Shown: piece by piece, positions 46,221-55,022 of the stretch
Layout: every line of letters begins with the position of its first letter
Position numbering within the stretch: the stretch's first letter is position 1
Source of the DNA: Chitinophaga filiformis
GTDB lineage: Bacteria > Bacteroidota > Bacteroidia > Chitinophagales > Chitinophagaceae
DNA length: 64,000 nucleotides
Direction of reading: 5' to 3'
Assembly (NCBI RefSeq): GCF_021646545.1
Contig: NZ_JAKIRP010000001.1
Span: forward strand, 1,488,001-1,552,000
Notes under the pieces: generated by a model
Told to the model about the DNA's origin: nothing
Database searches by the model: none
The model's input: only the letters and a program-made list of their open reading frames with translations
Position numbers and translations under genes: made by a program

Positions 46221-48113
46221 TTATTTCGTTCCTCTGAAGAGTCTTTTAGACTGTTCCTCTCTCAACCTTTTCGTTCTAGCCAGGAATTTATACCCGCTTC
46301 GCTTTATAGAAATTTCCTGTTGATGTTCATCACTATCCTCGCGCCTTCTGCGATAAGTGGAAAGTATCAGATTTTTGGTAATAACCCCGAGTACTTTTTC
46401 CTTGTGTTGTCTGGAAACCACAGGTAGTAGATCCAGTTTACGTTCTTCCATTAATATAATGGCAGCAAGTAAGGTACTGTTGGGGAAAACAAAAACCTCG
46501 TCATATTTCAGCTCTGATATAGCAGTACTTCCTTTTAATAGTCCCTGATACAGATCTTTTAAATTTATTGCTCCGCGTATCTTATCTTCTTTATCCAGAA
46601 TGATTGCGCCATATCCGTTTTGTATTTTACCTTCTGATGCTTCCAACACATCTTTGATGTTTTCATTCACCCTTACTGCCGGAACGTTTTTGTCCATCAC
46701 CTCTTCTACATTCAGTTCCCGTAAAATATCCGGCTCATATGCATCAGGTGTTGGTACGCCTCGCCGGTTAATTTTCTCCGTCATGATAGAGCTTTTCATC
46801 ATAAAGAAGGAAACAAAGTAAGAAGCGGTGCATGCCCCAAGCAATGGCAATAAACCATGTGGTTGTAAGGTTGTTTCAAAAGCAAAAACGATGGAAGTGA
46901 GCAGCGCTCTTGCTGATCCGGCAAACATTGCGGCCATGCCTATAAGTGCGCAGGTAGGCAAACTGATATTGATCTGCGGAAACAGTGATGTCACAATCAC
47001 GCCAAGTCCCAAACCGGTAGCGCCTCCGATAGTTAACAACGGAGCAAGTGTTCCTCCTGAAGTACCACTTCCTAAAGAAATGGACCAGGAAATAAATTTA
47101 AGAAAACACAGTCCCAGTATCAGCTGAATGCTGACGCTTCCACTCAGCAGTTGGGAAATATTACTATAACCAACACCCATTGTGTAGGGAGCAAAATAGC
47201 CGGTTATACCCACAGCAAGAGAGCCTATCGGGGGCCACCACATCCAGTGGATGGGTAATTTTTCAAACAGGTCCTCAATAAAGTAAATACTCTTGGTTAC
47301 AAAAGCTGCAATCACTCCTATAACTGCACCCATGACTACATAACAGATCATTGCGTCTGTACCTGCAGGGGGAATATCCGGCATTGAAAATACGGGCGCA
47401 TCACTGAAGAGCGCATAGTGCATGGCAGCGCCTGTGGCACAACCTAATGCGACAGGTATGATGGAACGGGGAGAAAACTCAAATAACAGCAATTCGATGG
47501 CCAGTAACACTGCTGCTACCGGCGTACCGAAAATAGCGGCCATACCAGCCGTGGCGCCCGCAGTCAGCATAATTTTCCGCTCATTAGGCGAAATATGCAT
47601 GATCTGGCCGGCCAGTGAGCCGAATGCACCACCTGTCGAAATGATAGGGCCTTCAGCACCAAAGGGACCGCCAGTGCCAATTGAAATAGCGGCGGAAAGC
47701 GGCTTCAATAATGTAATGATAGGTTTTATACGACTTTTATTTGTAAGTACCTGCTCCATGGCTTCCGGTATTCCATGACCGCGTATGGCGGAAGACCCGA
47801 TACGTGCCATAATGCCCACTACCAGGCCACCTATCACTGGTATTAAGATGACCAGCCAGCCAAGCTGATTGTGCGCAGGACTACTTTCCTCGAGCGAAAA
47901 TTTCCCGTAAAATGAAAGGTTAGTGATCAGGCTGATCAATGCGACCAGGGCCTTTGCGATGAAACCGATTATAATAGCATTAAATATTACCTGAACGCTC
48001 AGGAATAAAACTCGTTTCGAAACCAGCGGCCGGTTCTCCTCCTGCTCTCTGGCAATAGAAAGGTCAAGGGACGGCGCTATTGAAATAGATTCATCAATAT
48101 CTTTATCGTGCAT
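46221..48113 (-). CDS. CLC-type chloride channel/antiporter with CBS domains
   Basis: Membrane protein of 630 residues. The CLC core carries the anion-site motifs: RGHGIPEAM (His where CLC-ec1 has Ser in GSGIPE), GTGGPFGAEGPII (gating Glu) and SLGSGTSGGTLAPLL. A C-terminal tail holds two CBS repeats (MDKNVPAVRVNENIKDVLEAS; VFVFPNSTLLAAIILMEERKLDLLPVV). The true ATG is at 48113; an earlier TTG at 48134 is unlikely. A -7 box TATTTTTG lies just upstream on the minus strand. It is divergent from the Crp/Fnr gene. Confidence 0.9.
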   Translation of the reverse strand: MHDKDIDESISIAPSLDLSIAREQEENRPLVSKRVLFLSVQVIFNAIIIGFIAKALVALISLITNLSFYGKFSLEESSPAHNQLGWLVILIPVIGGLVVGIMARIGSSAIRGHGIPEAMEQVLTNKSRIKPIITLLKPLSAAISIGTGGPFGAEGPIISTGGAFGSLAGQIMHISPNERKIMLTAGATAGMAAIFGTPVAAVLLAIELLLFEFSPRSIIPVALGCATGAAMHYALFSDAPVFSMPDIPPAGTDAMICYVVMGAVIGVIAAFVTKSIYFIEDLFEKLPIHWMWWPPIGSLAVGITGYFAPYTMGVGYSNISQLLSGSVSIQLILGLCFLKFISWSISLGSGTSGGTLAPLLTIGGATGLGLGVIVTSLFPQINISLPTCALIGMAAMFAGSARALLTSIVFAFETTLQPHGLLPLLGACTASYFVSFFMMKSSIMTEKINRRGVPTPDAYEPDILRELNVEEVMDKNVPAVRVNENIKDVLEASEGKIQNGYGAIILDKEDKIRGAINLKDLYQGLLKGSTAISELKYDEVFVFPNSTLLAAIILMEERKLDLLPVVSRQHKEKVLGVITKNLILSTYRRRREDSDEHQQEISIKRSGYKFLARTKRLREEQSKRLFRGTK

Positions 48114-48222
48114 AAAATGTCGTTTACACTGCAAAAATATTGCGAAAACAACACTTTATTGAATTTTTGATCAAAAATGACATTAAAAAACATTGTTTAG
48201 GCAATATTTTCTACCTTTGACT

Positions 48223-48894
48223 ATGCATCAACATATTAATTGCTTTCTCAAAAAATATTCTTTACCCGAGTGGGAAGCGGCTATTGACAGTAATTCTAAG
48301 CAGTTGAATTTCAAGAAAGGGCAGACAATATTCCGGGAGGATGACCCTGTTACGGGATTTTATTTCCTACATGAAGGCAAGGTTAAAATACACAAGAGGT
48401 GGGGAGACGATAAAGAACTTATCATCAAATTAGCAAAAGAAGGCGATGTACTCGGACACAGGGGGATCGGTGCAAATCAGCATTATCCGGTCTCTGCTAC
48501 GGCCATAGAAGATGCGTCGGTTTGTTTTATTACCACAGCGTTTCTTAAAACTACGCTGCGAATAAATCCTGAACTTACTTACCAGTTGATGCTCTATTAT
48601 GCCCACGATCTGCAGGAAGCTGAAAAGGGCATGCGGAACATGGTGCATATGGATGTAAAAAGCCGTATCGCGGATACGATACTAAAGATCGCCGACGTGT
48701 TTGGTTGTGATAAGGATGGCACTATTAAGGGCACACTGACCAGGCAGGACCTTGCATCTTATGCGGGAACAACGTATGAGACGATATTTAAGGTGATGAA
48801 CGAGTTCTCGGGTGATTATATTATTGAGCTGTCGGGGAAAACGATTATTATTAAGAATAGAGAGAGATTGGCTTCAATGATAAAGCAGGGGTAG
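48223..48894 (+). CDS. Crp/Fnr-family regulator
   Basis: Protein of 223 residues from the ATG at 48223. An N-terminal cNMP-type barrel (KQLNFKKGQTIFREDDPVTGFYFLHEGKVKIHKR) and a long dimer helix are followed by a winged helix with recognition helix GTTYETIFKVMNEF. There is no Cys set for an Fe-S cluster. A TACCTTTG at 48212-48219 lies directly before the ATG; if it were a real -7 box, the transcript would be almost leaderless. It is divergent from the CLC gene and may control it (inference). Confidence 0.9.
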   Translation: MHQHINCFLKKYSLPEWEAAIDSNSKQLNFKKGQTIFREDDPVTGFYFLHEGKVKIHKRWGDDKELIIKLAKEGDVLGHRGIGANQHYPVSATAIEDASVCFITTAFLKTTLRINPELTYQLMLYYAHDLQEAEKGMRNMVHMDVKSRIADTILKIADVFGCDKDGTIKGTLTRQDLASYAGTTYETIFKVMNEFSGDYIIELSGKTIIIKNRERLASMIKQG

Positions 48895-49168
48895 TGGACT
48901 CACACGTATGTCTGCAGGATAGCCACGCAATCTCAATAACGCGTTCAGTTGGATTGTCTGATTTATACGAATGAGTTAGTGATGTTAACAAACAAAATAA
49001 TGCGAGGTACAGGATTATTTTTTCGTCTTGTATAAGGATTGGAACAGCATAATAGTGAAAAGTTAATAGACAGGGCGACGGCTATCCCCTGTTGATCTGT
49101 ATTTGTGACATAGTTAAATTTTTATATATTTACATCTTTATTCCTTCCCTGACCCGAGTGTTTAACCT

Positions 49169-51466
49169 ATGAAACTTTATTTGCTCGTACTTTTTTTGTT
49201 TTTACTCCAATCGGTAACGGGGCAAGTGCTGCTTACCAGGTCCTCACAGCCTTTTTCAAAAGAAAGCCTGCAATTTGCTGATAAGTCGCTGACGGCGGTG
49301 GACAAGCCTTATAAAGTTATATATATGCCGTTGCGCTCTTTTATCATGCCTCCTGAAAGTCTCATCGATGAGAAGACAACCCTTACACAATTACGGAATA
49401 AAGAGTTTGTTGCCAGCCCGGACCATCTGCAGCATGCGCTTATTGAGCAACAAGCTGCTGATCTCATAACAGTAAAGAGTTATTTTGATAAACTGGAAGA
49501 CAAAGCGAATACGATCCTGGTGTTGGACAACATTGTGCAAACAGCAGAGGTAGTTGATGGAAATGCGCATATGAAACACCTGGAGGGACGCCAATTTGTC
49601 TTCGGGGATGGAATATCGGCTTCAATCAGACAAGTAATTACAAACTACTCGCCTGCGGCGCAACTTGATTTTAATGATCAGACACTTGCTACTAATAATA
49701 AATACCTGGAAGAGTATACTTCTGTCCTGGTAACAACTGTAAATAAAAGTGGTGCTGGCAGTATTGTCGAGGATGAATATCCTAAAATGATTCCGTTGTT
49801 GATAATGATTGTTGATGGAATTGGATACATACACGCTGATCCGGCAGCAGGTTTGGCCAACCTTACAAACGACGAGCAAGAGAAGTTAAAGACAATAATT
49901 AAAGAACGTGTAAATGTGGTGGACATTAAATTTACCCCAATCGATTATAAGCTCAGGGATCAGGATTTCGCTATTTATAGAATGGAAATGGTATATGCTT
50001 ATAAAGCCAGGATGACAGATGATTTTATTCTCCGTCAGAATAAAGAAGCGAATAGAACGTGGAAACTGAATGATAAAGTAATGGAGACAATGGCTGCAAC
50101 CGATAGGATCTTTATGTTTACTGCGTTTATGGCGGAGAAAGATGCAGCCAGCAAGTATACTTTAAAGGATGGAGAAAATATATTTACAATCAGCACAGAT
50201 GTAGGGACAGACTACGACAAAAAGAACCCGACAACGACTTTGGAAATTAAGTTTTCATATAGCAGCAATAAATTCTTTGTCAAAGCCGGCAGAAAAGGAA
50301 AAGAACCGGAACGTGTCAACTTTGGTGAAAAGATCGGAGATGAGGACGGTCGTCCGACGTTAAAAATTGGAGATAAGGTAGACCTGTATTTATTTAAACA
50401 GGAGGGAGAGACGGAGAAGCTCATAAGTACAGCTATGTGGACGACTGACAATGAGAAATTTGTGACTGCCGATCATTATAGGGTGACAATTGTGGATGGC
50501 AAGAACAGTATCATGGTGAAGTCAGGGAAAGATGAGAATGTGAAAATAATTGACTTTTCTTATCAAAAACCTGAAGAAAAGGAAATTGAATATTCGTTTG
50601 TAAATATAAATGTAGATGCATTGCCGGCACAGGAAAGCAAAGATTATGCAAAATCCCTGTTTAAGGATGCACTTGGGACTATCAAGGATAAGAATAAAGC
50701 ATTGTCGAGTTATTTTGTTAGCAATAATGCAAGGATCCAATCTTACGTATTGCCCGGAAACGATCCTTTGCTGGCAAGGCCTGCAGGCGAAAGAACCGTT
50801 TTACTGGGATTTGCCAATAAACATTTGGCTGCAACATATCGATCTGACCATCTTGACGTGATTGATATAAAGAAGACAAATAAGGGAATAGTACAGGATG
50901 CAACACTTGTTGTCAGGATTTATGGCAGTGACAGACAAACACTGTTAGATGCATCAAGTGCTCCAACTGCTGAGGGTAAAAGCCAGGCAGAGCCTATTCT
51001 GACGAGATTGGCAAAGACAGATAAAAATATGTCAGACAAGGTTCGCGCTCTTATTCAGTCCGGCCAGCTGACTGATGCAGCATTGAATGAATGTTATGAG
51101 CTTATTCCGGATGACAAAAAAGTATTATCCACATATTTTGGAGGCTTGACAACTAAAAAGCTTATATATCTCAACTATGACGGAATACTCGCATTGGACA
51201 CAAAGGCTCCCATAACTACTGAGAATAGATTTACAAGTATCACTGCTCATGAAATGATGCACGTATACTTTACTTCAACGAACTACTATTCTGTATTGAA
51301 ATGGGTTATAATCCGGGAGAAGCGGACTAAATACGGATATGGTTTGGGAACCAGCGATTGTAGTATGGCTGATGGGCATGAGGAATATAACCCGGAAGAT
51401 CAGAAAACCTGTGACGAGCAAAAAAAGTATATACCAGAACCCACACCAGGAAGCATATCATTATGA
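49169..51466 (+). CDS. Secreted protein of unknown family with HExxH motif
   Basis: Protein of 765 residues with a signal peptide ending about ..LLQSVTGQ. No known domain is recognised over the first 680 residues, which include charged and beta-rich segments (KFSYSSNKFFVKAGRKGK; IGDKVDLYLFKQEGETEKL). The C-terminus has HEMMH at 694-698, the zinc-binding pattern of metallopeptidases, followed by TSDCSMADGHEEYNPED, which could give the third ligand, and two Cys. The next gene starts inside its stop codon (ATGA). The region is visibly more A/T-rich than its neighbours, which may mean transfer. Function is not claimed beyond a possible peptidase. Confidence 0.72.
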   Translation: MKLYLLVLFLFLLQSVTGQVLLTRSSQPFSKESLQFADKSLTAVDKPYKVIYMPLRSFIMPPESLIDEKTTLTQLRNKEFVASPDHLQHALIEQQAADLITVKSYFDKLEDKANTILVLDNIVQTAEVVDGNAHMKHLEGRQFVFGDGISASIRQVITNYSPAAQLDFNDQTLATNNKYLEEYTSVLVTTVNKSGAGSIVEDEYPKMIPLLIMIVDGIGYIHADPAAGLANLTNDEQEKLKTIIKERVNVVDIKFTPIDYKLRDQDFAIYRMEMVYAYKARMTDDFILRQNKEANRTWKLNDKVMETMAATDRIFMFTAFMAEKDAASKYTLKDGENIFTISTDVGTDYDKKNPTTTLEIKFSYSSNKFFVKAGRKGKEPERVNFGEKIGDEDGRPTLKIGDKVDLYLFKQEGETEKLISTAMWTTDNEKFVTADHYRVTIVDGKNSIMVKSGKDENVKIIDFSYQKPEEKEIEYSFVNINVDALPAQESKDYAKSLFKDALGTIKDKNKALSSYFVSNNARIQSYVLPGNDPLLARPAGERTVLLGFANKHLAATYRSDHLDVIDIKKTNKGIVQDATLVVRIYGSDRQTLLDASSAPTAEGKSQAEPILTRLAKTDKNMSDKVRALIQSGQLTDAALNECYELIPDDKKVLSTYFGGLTTKKLIYLNYDGILALDTKAPITTENRFTSITAHEMMHVYFTSTNYYSVLKWVIIREKRTKYGYGLGTSDCSMADGHEEYNPEDQKTCDEQKKYIPEPTPGSISL

Positions 51467-52419
51467 GGAAATTATTGACGACACTGTTCTGCTTTGTTTT
51501 AAGCTGTACTTTTTTATACGGACAAAGCGGAACTTATCAAAGAGTGCCGGATAGTGTGTCCAGATATATTATATCGCAGGTAAGTGCTGCCATTCTTCAA
51601 TACCGGGTTGACTATAACCCTGAATTGACAGAAGCGGACAAGATCTATAAAAAGATTGGCAATGAAACGCTGTATAAGGACGCAGCCTGGATATTATTTG
51701 AAGACCCGGAAGTTTATGACGCACCGGAGTTATTAATGCATGTTGACAGATGGCCGGAAGGGACTCCATTGGCGCATTATTATATCGTAACAAAATCGGA
51801 GAATCGTTTTGCACTGAATTACTCCTTCCGTCCGTACAATGGCAAGCTGACAGATACTTTATATTCAAAAAAGTATGACAGCAATAATAAGTATTTCCCC
51901 TCTGATGGACGTTTCCTCGTTTACTACGATGAGAAAAAGGGTATTTTCCGGTACCTGAGCGGCAACTTTTTTCAGGATAGGATAAATGGTTCCTGGTATA
52001 TATATGGAACAGAAATGATCCCCCAGATCCGTTTGGCACAGTATACAGTCCGACCTCCTGAAAGCTTCCTTGTTAAAGGAGACACTACCATTTATAAAAT
52101 GCCCGGCGCCCGCGCTATTACCCATGGCACACCCGGCCGATTTTTAGTAAAGACAATTGAAAAGTTTCCTTATGATTATGTGGAAGTGATCTACTATAGT
52201 AACAACGTGTCTGAAACAGGAGACAACGACGTCCATCATTTTTATGAAATAAAACAGATCCGTGATTATACCAGAGGATATCCCGTTACCCGGGAGGTAA
52301 TGAAGCCAGTCGTTCGCTTACTGAATGAAAGAGAAATGGCGGCATTGGAAGAATATTATCATGAACCGGTCTATAATTTTGGGAATGTTGATCCGGCCGG
52401 TATTCCGGTGAAGAAATGA
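51463..52419 (+). CDS. Secreted protein of unknown family, partner of the HExxH protein
   Basis: Protein of 318 residues with a signal peptide (MRKLLTTLFCFVLSCTFLYG). The mature part has many aromatic residues and paired blocks such as YDSNNKYFPSDGRFLVYYDEKKGIFRYLSGNFF and WYIYGTEMIPQIRL. Nothing in it is recognised. Translation is coupled to the HExxH gene by an ATGA overlap. It could be a substrate, inhibitor or surface partner of that protein (inference). A terminator follows at 52424. Confidence 0.7.
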   Translation: MRKLLTTLFCFVLSCTFLYGQSGTYQRVPDSVSRYIISQVSAAILQYRVDYNPELTEADKIYKKIGNETLYKDAAWILFEDPEVYDAPELLMHVDRWPEGTPLAHYYIVTKSENRFALNYSFRPYNGKLTDTLYSKKYDSNNKYFPSDGRFLVYYDEKKGIFRYLSGNFFQDRINGSWYIYGTEMIPQIRLAQYTVRPPESFLVKGDTTIYKMPGARAITHGTPGRFLVKTIEKFPYDYVEVIYYSNNVSETGDNDVHHFYEIKQIRDYTRGYPVTREVMKPVVRLLNEREMAALEEYYHEPVYNFGNVDPAGIPVKK

Positions 52420-52423
52420 TAAC

Positions 52424-52454
52424 GAAGAAGGTTGCTGATTGAGCAACCTTCTTC
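52424..52454 (+). terminator. Hairpin terminator after the secreted pair
   Basis: GAAGAAGGTTGCT and its exact complement (52442-52454) enclose a 5-base loop. The T-tract is weak. Confidence 0.7.
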
Positions 52455-52513
52455 ATTATTGATATGTTGAGTGTTTCCGGTGATGAAATAGCAGCAGGGA
52501 TGGGAACTACCCC

Positions 52514-52552
52514 AAAATAAAAACGGAGATAATACTTTCGTACTATCTCCGT
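52514..52552 (-). terminator. Terminator of the tRNA-Glu transcript
   Basis: ACGGAGATAATAC pairs with GTACTATCTCCGT (52523-52535 and 52540-52552) with one mismatch; on the minus strand it runs into TTTTTATTTT. Confidence 0.75.
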
Positions 52553-52558
52553 CCGTGT

Positions 52559-52633
52559 TGGTACCGCGTACGGGAGTCGAACCCGTCATTCCTCCGTGAA
52601 AGGGAGGCGTCTTAGCCGATTGACCAACGCGGC
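52559..52633 (-). tRNA. tRNA-Glu (anticodon UUC)
   Basis: On the minus strand, from G at 52633, the acceptor GCCGCGT pairs with ACGCGGT (G-U at the first pair). The D-loop, the anticodon arm CCTCC-CTTTCAC-GGAGG with anticodon TTC, and the T-arm with GGTTCGACTCC follow. A discriminator A and an encoded CCA (52559-52561) close it. It is 72 bases without CCA. A consensus promoter lies upstream and a terminator downstream. Confidence 0.93.
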
Positions 52634-52651
52634 TTTTCCCGTTTGGGATTG

Positions 52652-52681
52652 CAAAGGTAGTGAAATACTTCATTCCGCAAA
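52652..52681 (-). promoter_or_regulatory. Promoter of tRNA-Glu
   Basis: On the minus strand TTTG (52678-52681), an 18-base spacer and TACCTTTG (52652-52659) match the Bacteroidota consensus, 18 bases before the tRNA. Confidence 0.6.
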
Positions 52682-52733
52682 ATTTTTTTTAAATATTTTC
52701 AAAAAGGAGAGAATACCCCACCTTTGTACTACT

Positions 52734-53120
52734 ATGGGAAAACTAAACATACTTATAGCAGAAAACGATGCAAATGGTAAGGTCCTGATACAGGAATCAT
52801 TTGCCGATACAGGGCTATTTAATGTGGTGGCAGTGGCAGAAGATGGAAAGATCCTGAAAGATATCATGGAGGAATCCGATATCCTGTTCCCGGATGTGAT
52901 CCTGTCAGCCGCAGGACATGGGTATGATGTCCTTTATTACATTAAAAGAAGTGATGCGTTCCGGGAAATTCCGGTAGTGACCTACTCTGCCTCCGATAGC
53001 GGCAGCGAGGAGAAAAAGTGCCAGCAAATGGGCGCTTTAAAACACTTCATTAAGCCTGATAACGCTCCTGGCTATCAGAAAATGGCCAAAGAACTGTATG
53101 ACCTGTTACTCGGGGAATAA
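52734..53120 (+). CDS. Degenerate receiver-domain protein
   Basis: Protein of 128 residues with the receiver fold (MGKLNILIAENDANGKVLIQESF; REIPVVTYSASDSG; KHFIKPDN with Lys107). The third strand reads PDVILSAAGHGYDVLYYIK, where normal receivers read PDLILLDLNMPxMNGxEVL. The phospho-acceptor Asp and about five loop residues are missing. It cannot be phosphorylated in the usual way and may act as a phosphorylation-independent partner. The ATG at 52734 is chosen because the longer frame crosses the tRNA. Confidence 0.85.
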   Translation: MGKLNILIAENDANGKVLIQESFADTGLFNVVAVAEDGKILKDIMEESDILFPDVILSAAGHGYDVLYYIKRSDAFREIPVVTYSASDSGSEEKKCQQMGALKHFIKPDNAPGYQKMAKELYDLLLGE

Positions 53121-53192
53121 ATCATTCCGCTTACCATACTGCTAACCAGCCCCTCCAGGCCGGCCTGCCATACTTTTATACCAATTGCATTC

Positions 53193-53219
53193 AGCCATGA
53201 CGTAAGTCATGGCTTTTTT
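53193..53219 (+). terminator. Terminator after the degenerate receiver gene
   Basis: GCCATGAC and GTCATGGC (8 bp, GTAA loop) are followed by six T. Confidence 0.85.
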
Positions 53220-53295
53220 ATTGCCTGTATCTCGCCTCAGAACGGGGTGCTATTCCACTCGTTTTTTATTAACAACTCATATACGAACCATCGGC

Positions 53296-53391
53296 AACCC
53301 ATATATAACCCATATATAACCCATACCTCTATAAATATGGGTTATATATGGGTCATATATGGCTTATATATGGGTTATATATGGGTTATAT
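53296..53391. repeat. Inverted and tandem 11-bp repeat array
   Basis: Nearly three copies of TATAACCCATA (53296-53325) are followed, after a 10-base gap, by five copies of the reverse-complementary TATGGGTTATA (53336-53390), two of them with one change. The arms can fold into a long hairpin or slip. It lies in the 527-bp gap 53121-53647, which otherwise shows only the terminator at 53193 and AT-rich sequence. Confidence 0.85.
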
Positions 53392-53647
53392 CAGGAAATG
53401 AGCTATGGTAGCAGGCTTACAAGGAAGTGTAAAAATGTCTATTGTATTATCAGTTAATTAATAAATGAATTTATAATAGATAGTAATTCTATATTTTGAA
53501 TTGCTTGAGGATAAATATTTATATGAGAGGTTTTGAAAAACAATTCACTGTCAGGATAGAGTGTAGCTGCGTTTGTCCCGAATCCGGGATAGAACAATTG
53601 AGAAAGTTATGTAATTTGGCCCCTCCGCAACCAACAAACTACTACTT

Positions 53648-54946
53648 ATGAATAGGAAGAACCTATTTCTGCTTCTTTTAGCTCTTTTTATATTCCGGGT
53701 TATTTATGGATTGTGCTCGGAATTCTGGTTCCCTGATGAATTACAAATTTACCTGATCGGATTAAAGTCCTATACTACCGGTACCTGGCCGACCTATGGT
53801 CCGGATGTCGTGTATACTAATACACAAATTCCCGGGGCCTTGCAGGGATTGCTGGTCAGCGCCGGATTCTATATTGCGAAGCTGCCCGAGATGCCTGCCC
53901 TCATCCTGAACATTTTATCTTTTGCCAGCTTGTCATTACTGGCTTATTATATTACCCGCCGGGTAAAGGGGATTCCCGCCTGGATGATCTGGGTGTTGTG
54001 TCTGACCACTCCCTGGGCATTGTATTACCCCACCCGGGTGGTAAACCCATCCTACACAATGGCACTGGCGATCCCTTTCTTTATCTGCCTGTTGGAGATA
54101 TTACCTATGAGCAAAGACAAATTTATCTCTCCCGGACTGGCTTTCTTTGTGATGGGCCTTACCACAACCATGATCATGCAGCTGCATCTGTCATGGGTGC
54201 TGTTGTTACCGTACGCCGGAATAGCGTTGCTCTTTTCTTACCGGCTGGCAGGATTAAAAAGTACTTCCGTACGGTTGATGTTGTACCTGACTGGATTAAT
54301 CGTGGGAGCCCTGACCCTTATCCCCACCTGGCTGCACCCGGATGCGGAAGCAGGTAAGGTGGCATCCAATGTCGTATTCAACTGGAAGAACATTGAAAAT
54401 ATTGTAACTATACTAACCAGGTACTGGTCTTTCGCTTCTTTTGAAGTGCCCTATGTAGTAGGCAATTCCGAAGAAAAATGGCAGCTGATGAAAGAACAGA
54501 TGTGGGTCGCACCATTCTTCTTTTTCCTGCTGGTGGTGGGATTTGCACAGGTAGGATTGTTCATCCTTTCCTATTTCATCAAAACGGATAATGAGGAGTG
54601 GAAGAAAATGAGATGGCTGAACCTGTTCACTTACTTGCTGGTGTTTGCCAGCTTCTTTTTCTCGATCAAAGGGCCGTCTTCGCATACTTTCTGTATGCTG
54701 CTGCCATTGCCGATGATCTACTCTTTCTATTGTTATGAATGGCTGGTATCAAAAAAGGCATTCTTCATACAATTGCTGCGTGTCATTATCATCAGCGGCA
54801 TCATCTTTCATATCGGGTTGGGAATCTTCAATTTCCAGCACAGGTCATTGTACAAAGACAGGGCAAGAGTGGTGGAAGCCCTCGACAAAATGGATTATAA
54901 AGTATTGGGAGAAAGACGTTCAGATAAATTAGGGTACGGTTACTAA
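53648..54946 (+). CDS. GT-C-type membrane glycosyltransferase-like protein
   Basis: Protein of 432 residues with about ten membrane helices (NLFLLLLALFIFRVIYGL; ALILNILSFASLSLLAYYI; MIWVLCLTTPWALYYPT). Its first loop carries the acidic motif FWFPDELQIYLIGLKS, as in PMT/ArnT-like GT-C enzymes that move sugars from lipid carriers. The C-terminal cytoplasmic tail is short. No sugar or lipid-carrier genes are adjacent, so donor and acceptor are unknown. Confidence 0.68.
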   Translation: MNRKNLFLLLLALFIFRVIYGLCSEFWFPDELQIYLIGLKSYTTGTWPTYGPDVVYTNTQIPGALQGLLVSAGFYIAKLPEMPALILNILSFASLSLLAYYITRRVKGIPAWMIWVLCLTTPWALYYPTRVVNPSYTMALAIPFFICLLEILPMSKDKFISPGLAFFVMGLTTTMIMQLHLSWVLLLPYAGIALLFSYRLAGLKSTSVRLMLYLTGLIVGALTLIPTWLHPDAEAGKVASNVVFNWKNIENIVTILTRYWSFASFEVPYVVGNSEEKWQLMKEQMWVAPFFFFLLVVGFAQVGLFILSYFIKTDNEEWKKMRWLNLFTYLLVFASFFFSIKGPSSHTFCMLLPLPMIYSFYCYEWLVSKKAFFIQLLRVIIISGIIFHIGLGIFNFQHRSLYKDRARVVEALDKMDYKVLGERRSDKLGYGY

Positions 54947-54966
54947 ACCGTTTGTTGCTGACTTAT

Positions 54967-55009
54967 AAAATAAATGGAGCGTCGCTGACCGGGACGCTCC
55001 ATTTATTTT
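54967..55009. terminator. Bidirectional terminator between convergent genes
   Basis: A 17-bp perfect inverted repeat, AAAATAAATGGAGCGTC at 54967-54983 and its complement at 54993-55009, has T-rich ends in both directions. Confidence 0.88.
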
Positions 55010-55022
55010 GTATGCCTGGATA

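Noticed and set aside
48114..48134. TTG start for the CLC gene at 48134
   Set aside because: The extra seven residues overlap the TATTTTTG -7 box; the ATG at 48113 gives a normal N-terminus.
53296..53391. Possible CRISPR array
   Set aside because: The unit is 11 bp, copies touch each other with no spacers, orientation changes in the middle, and no cas gene is present.
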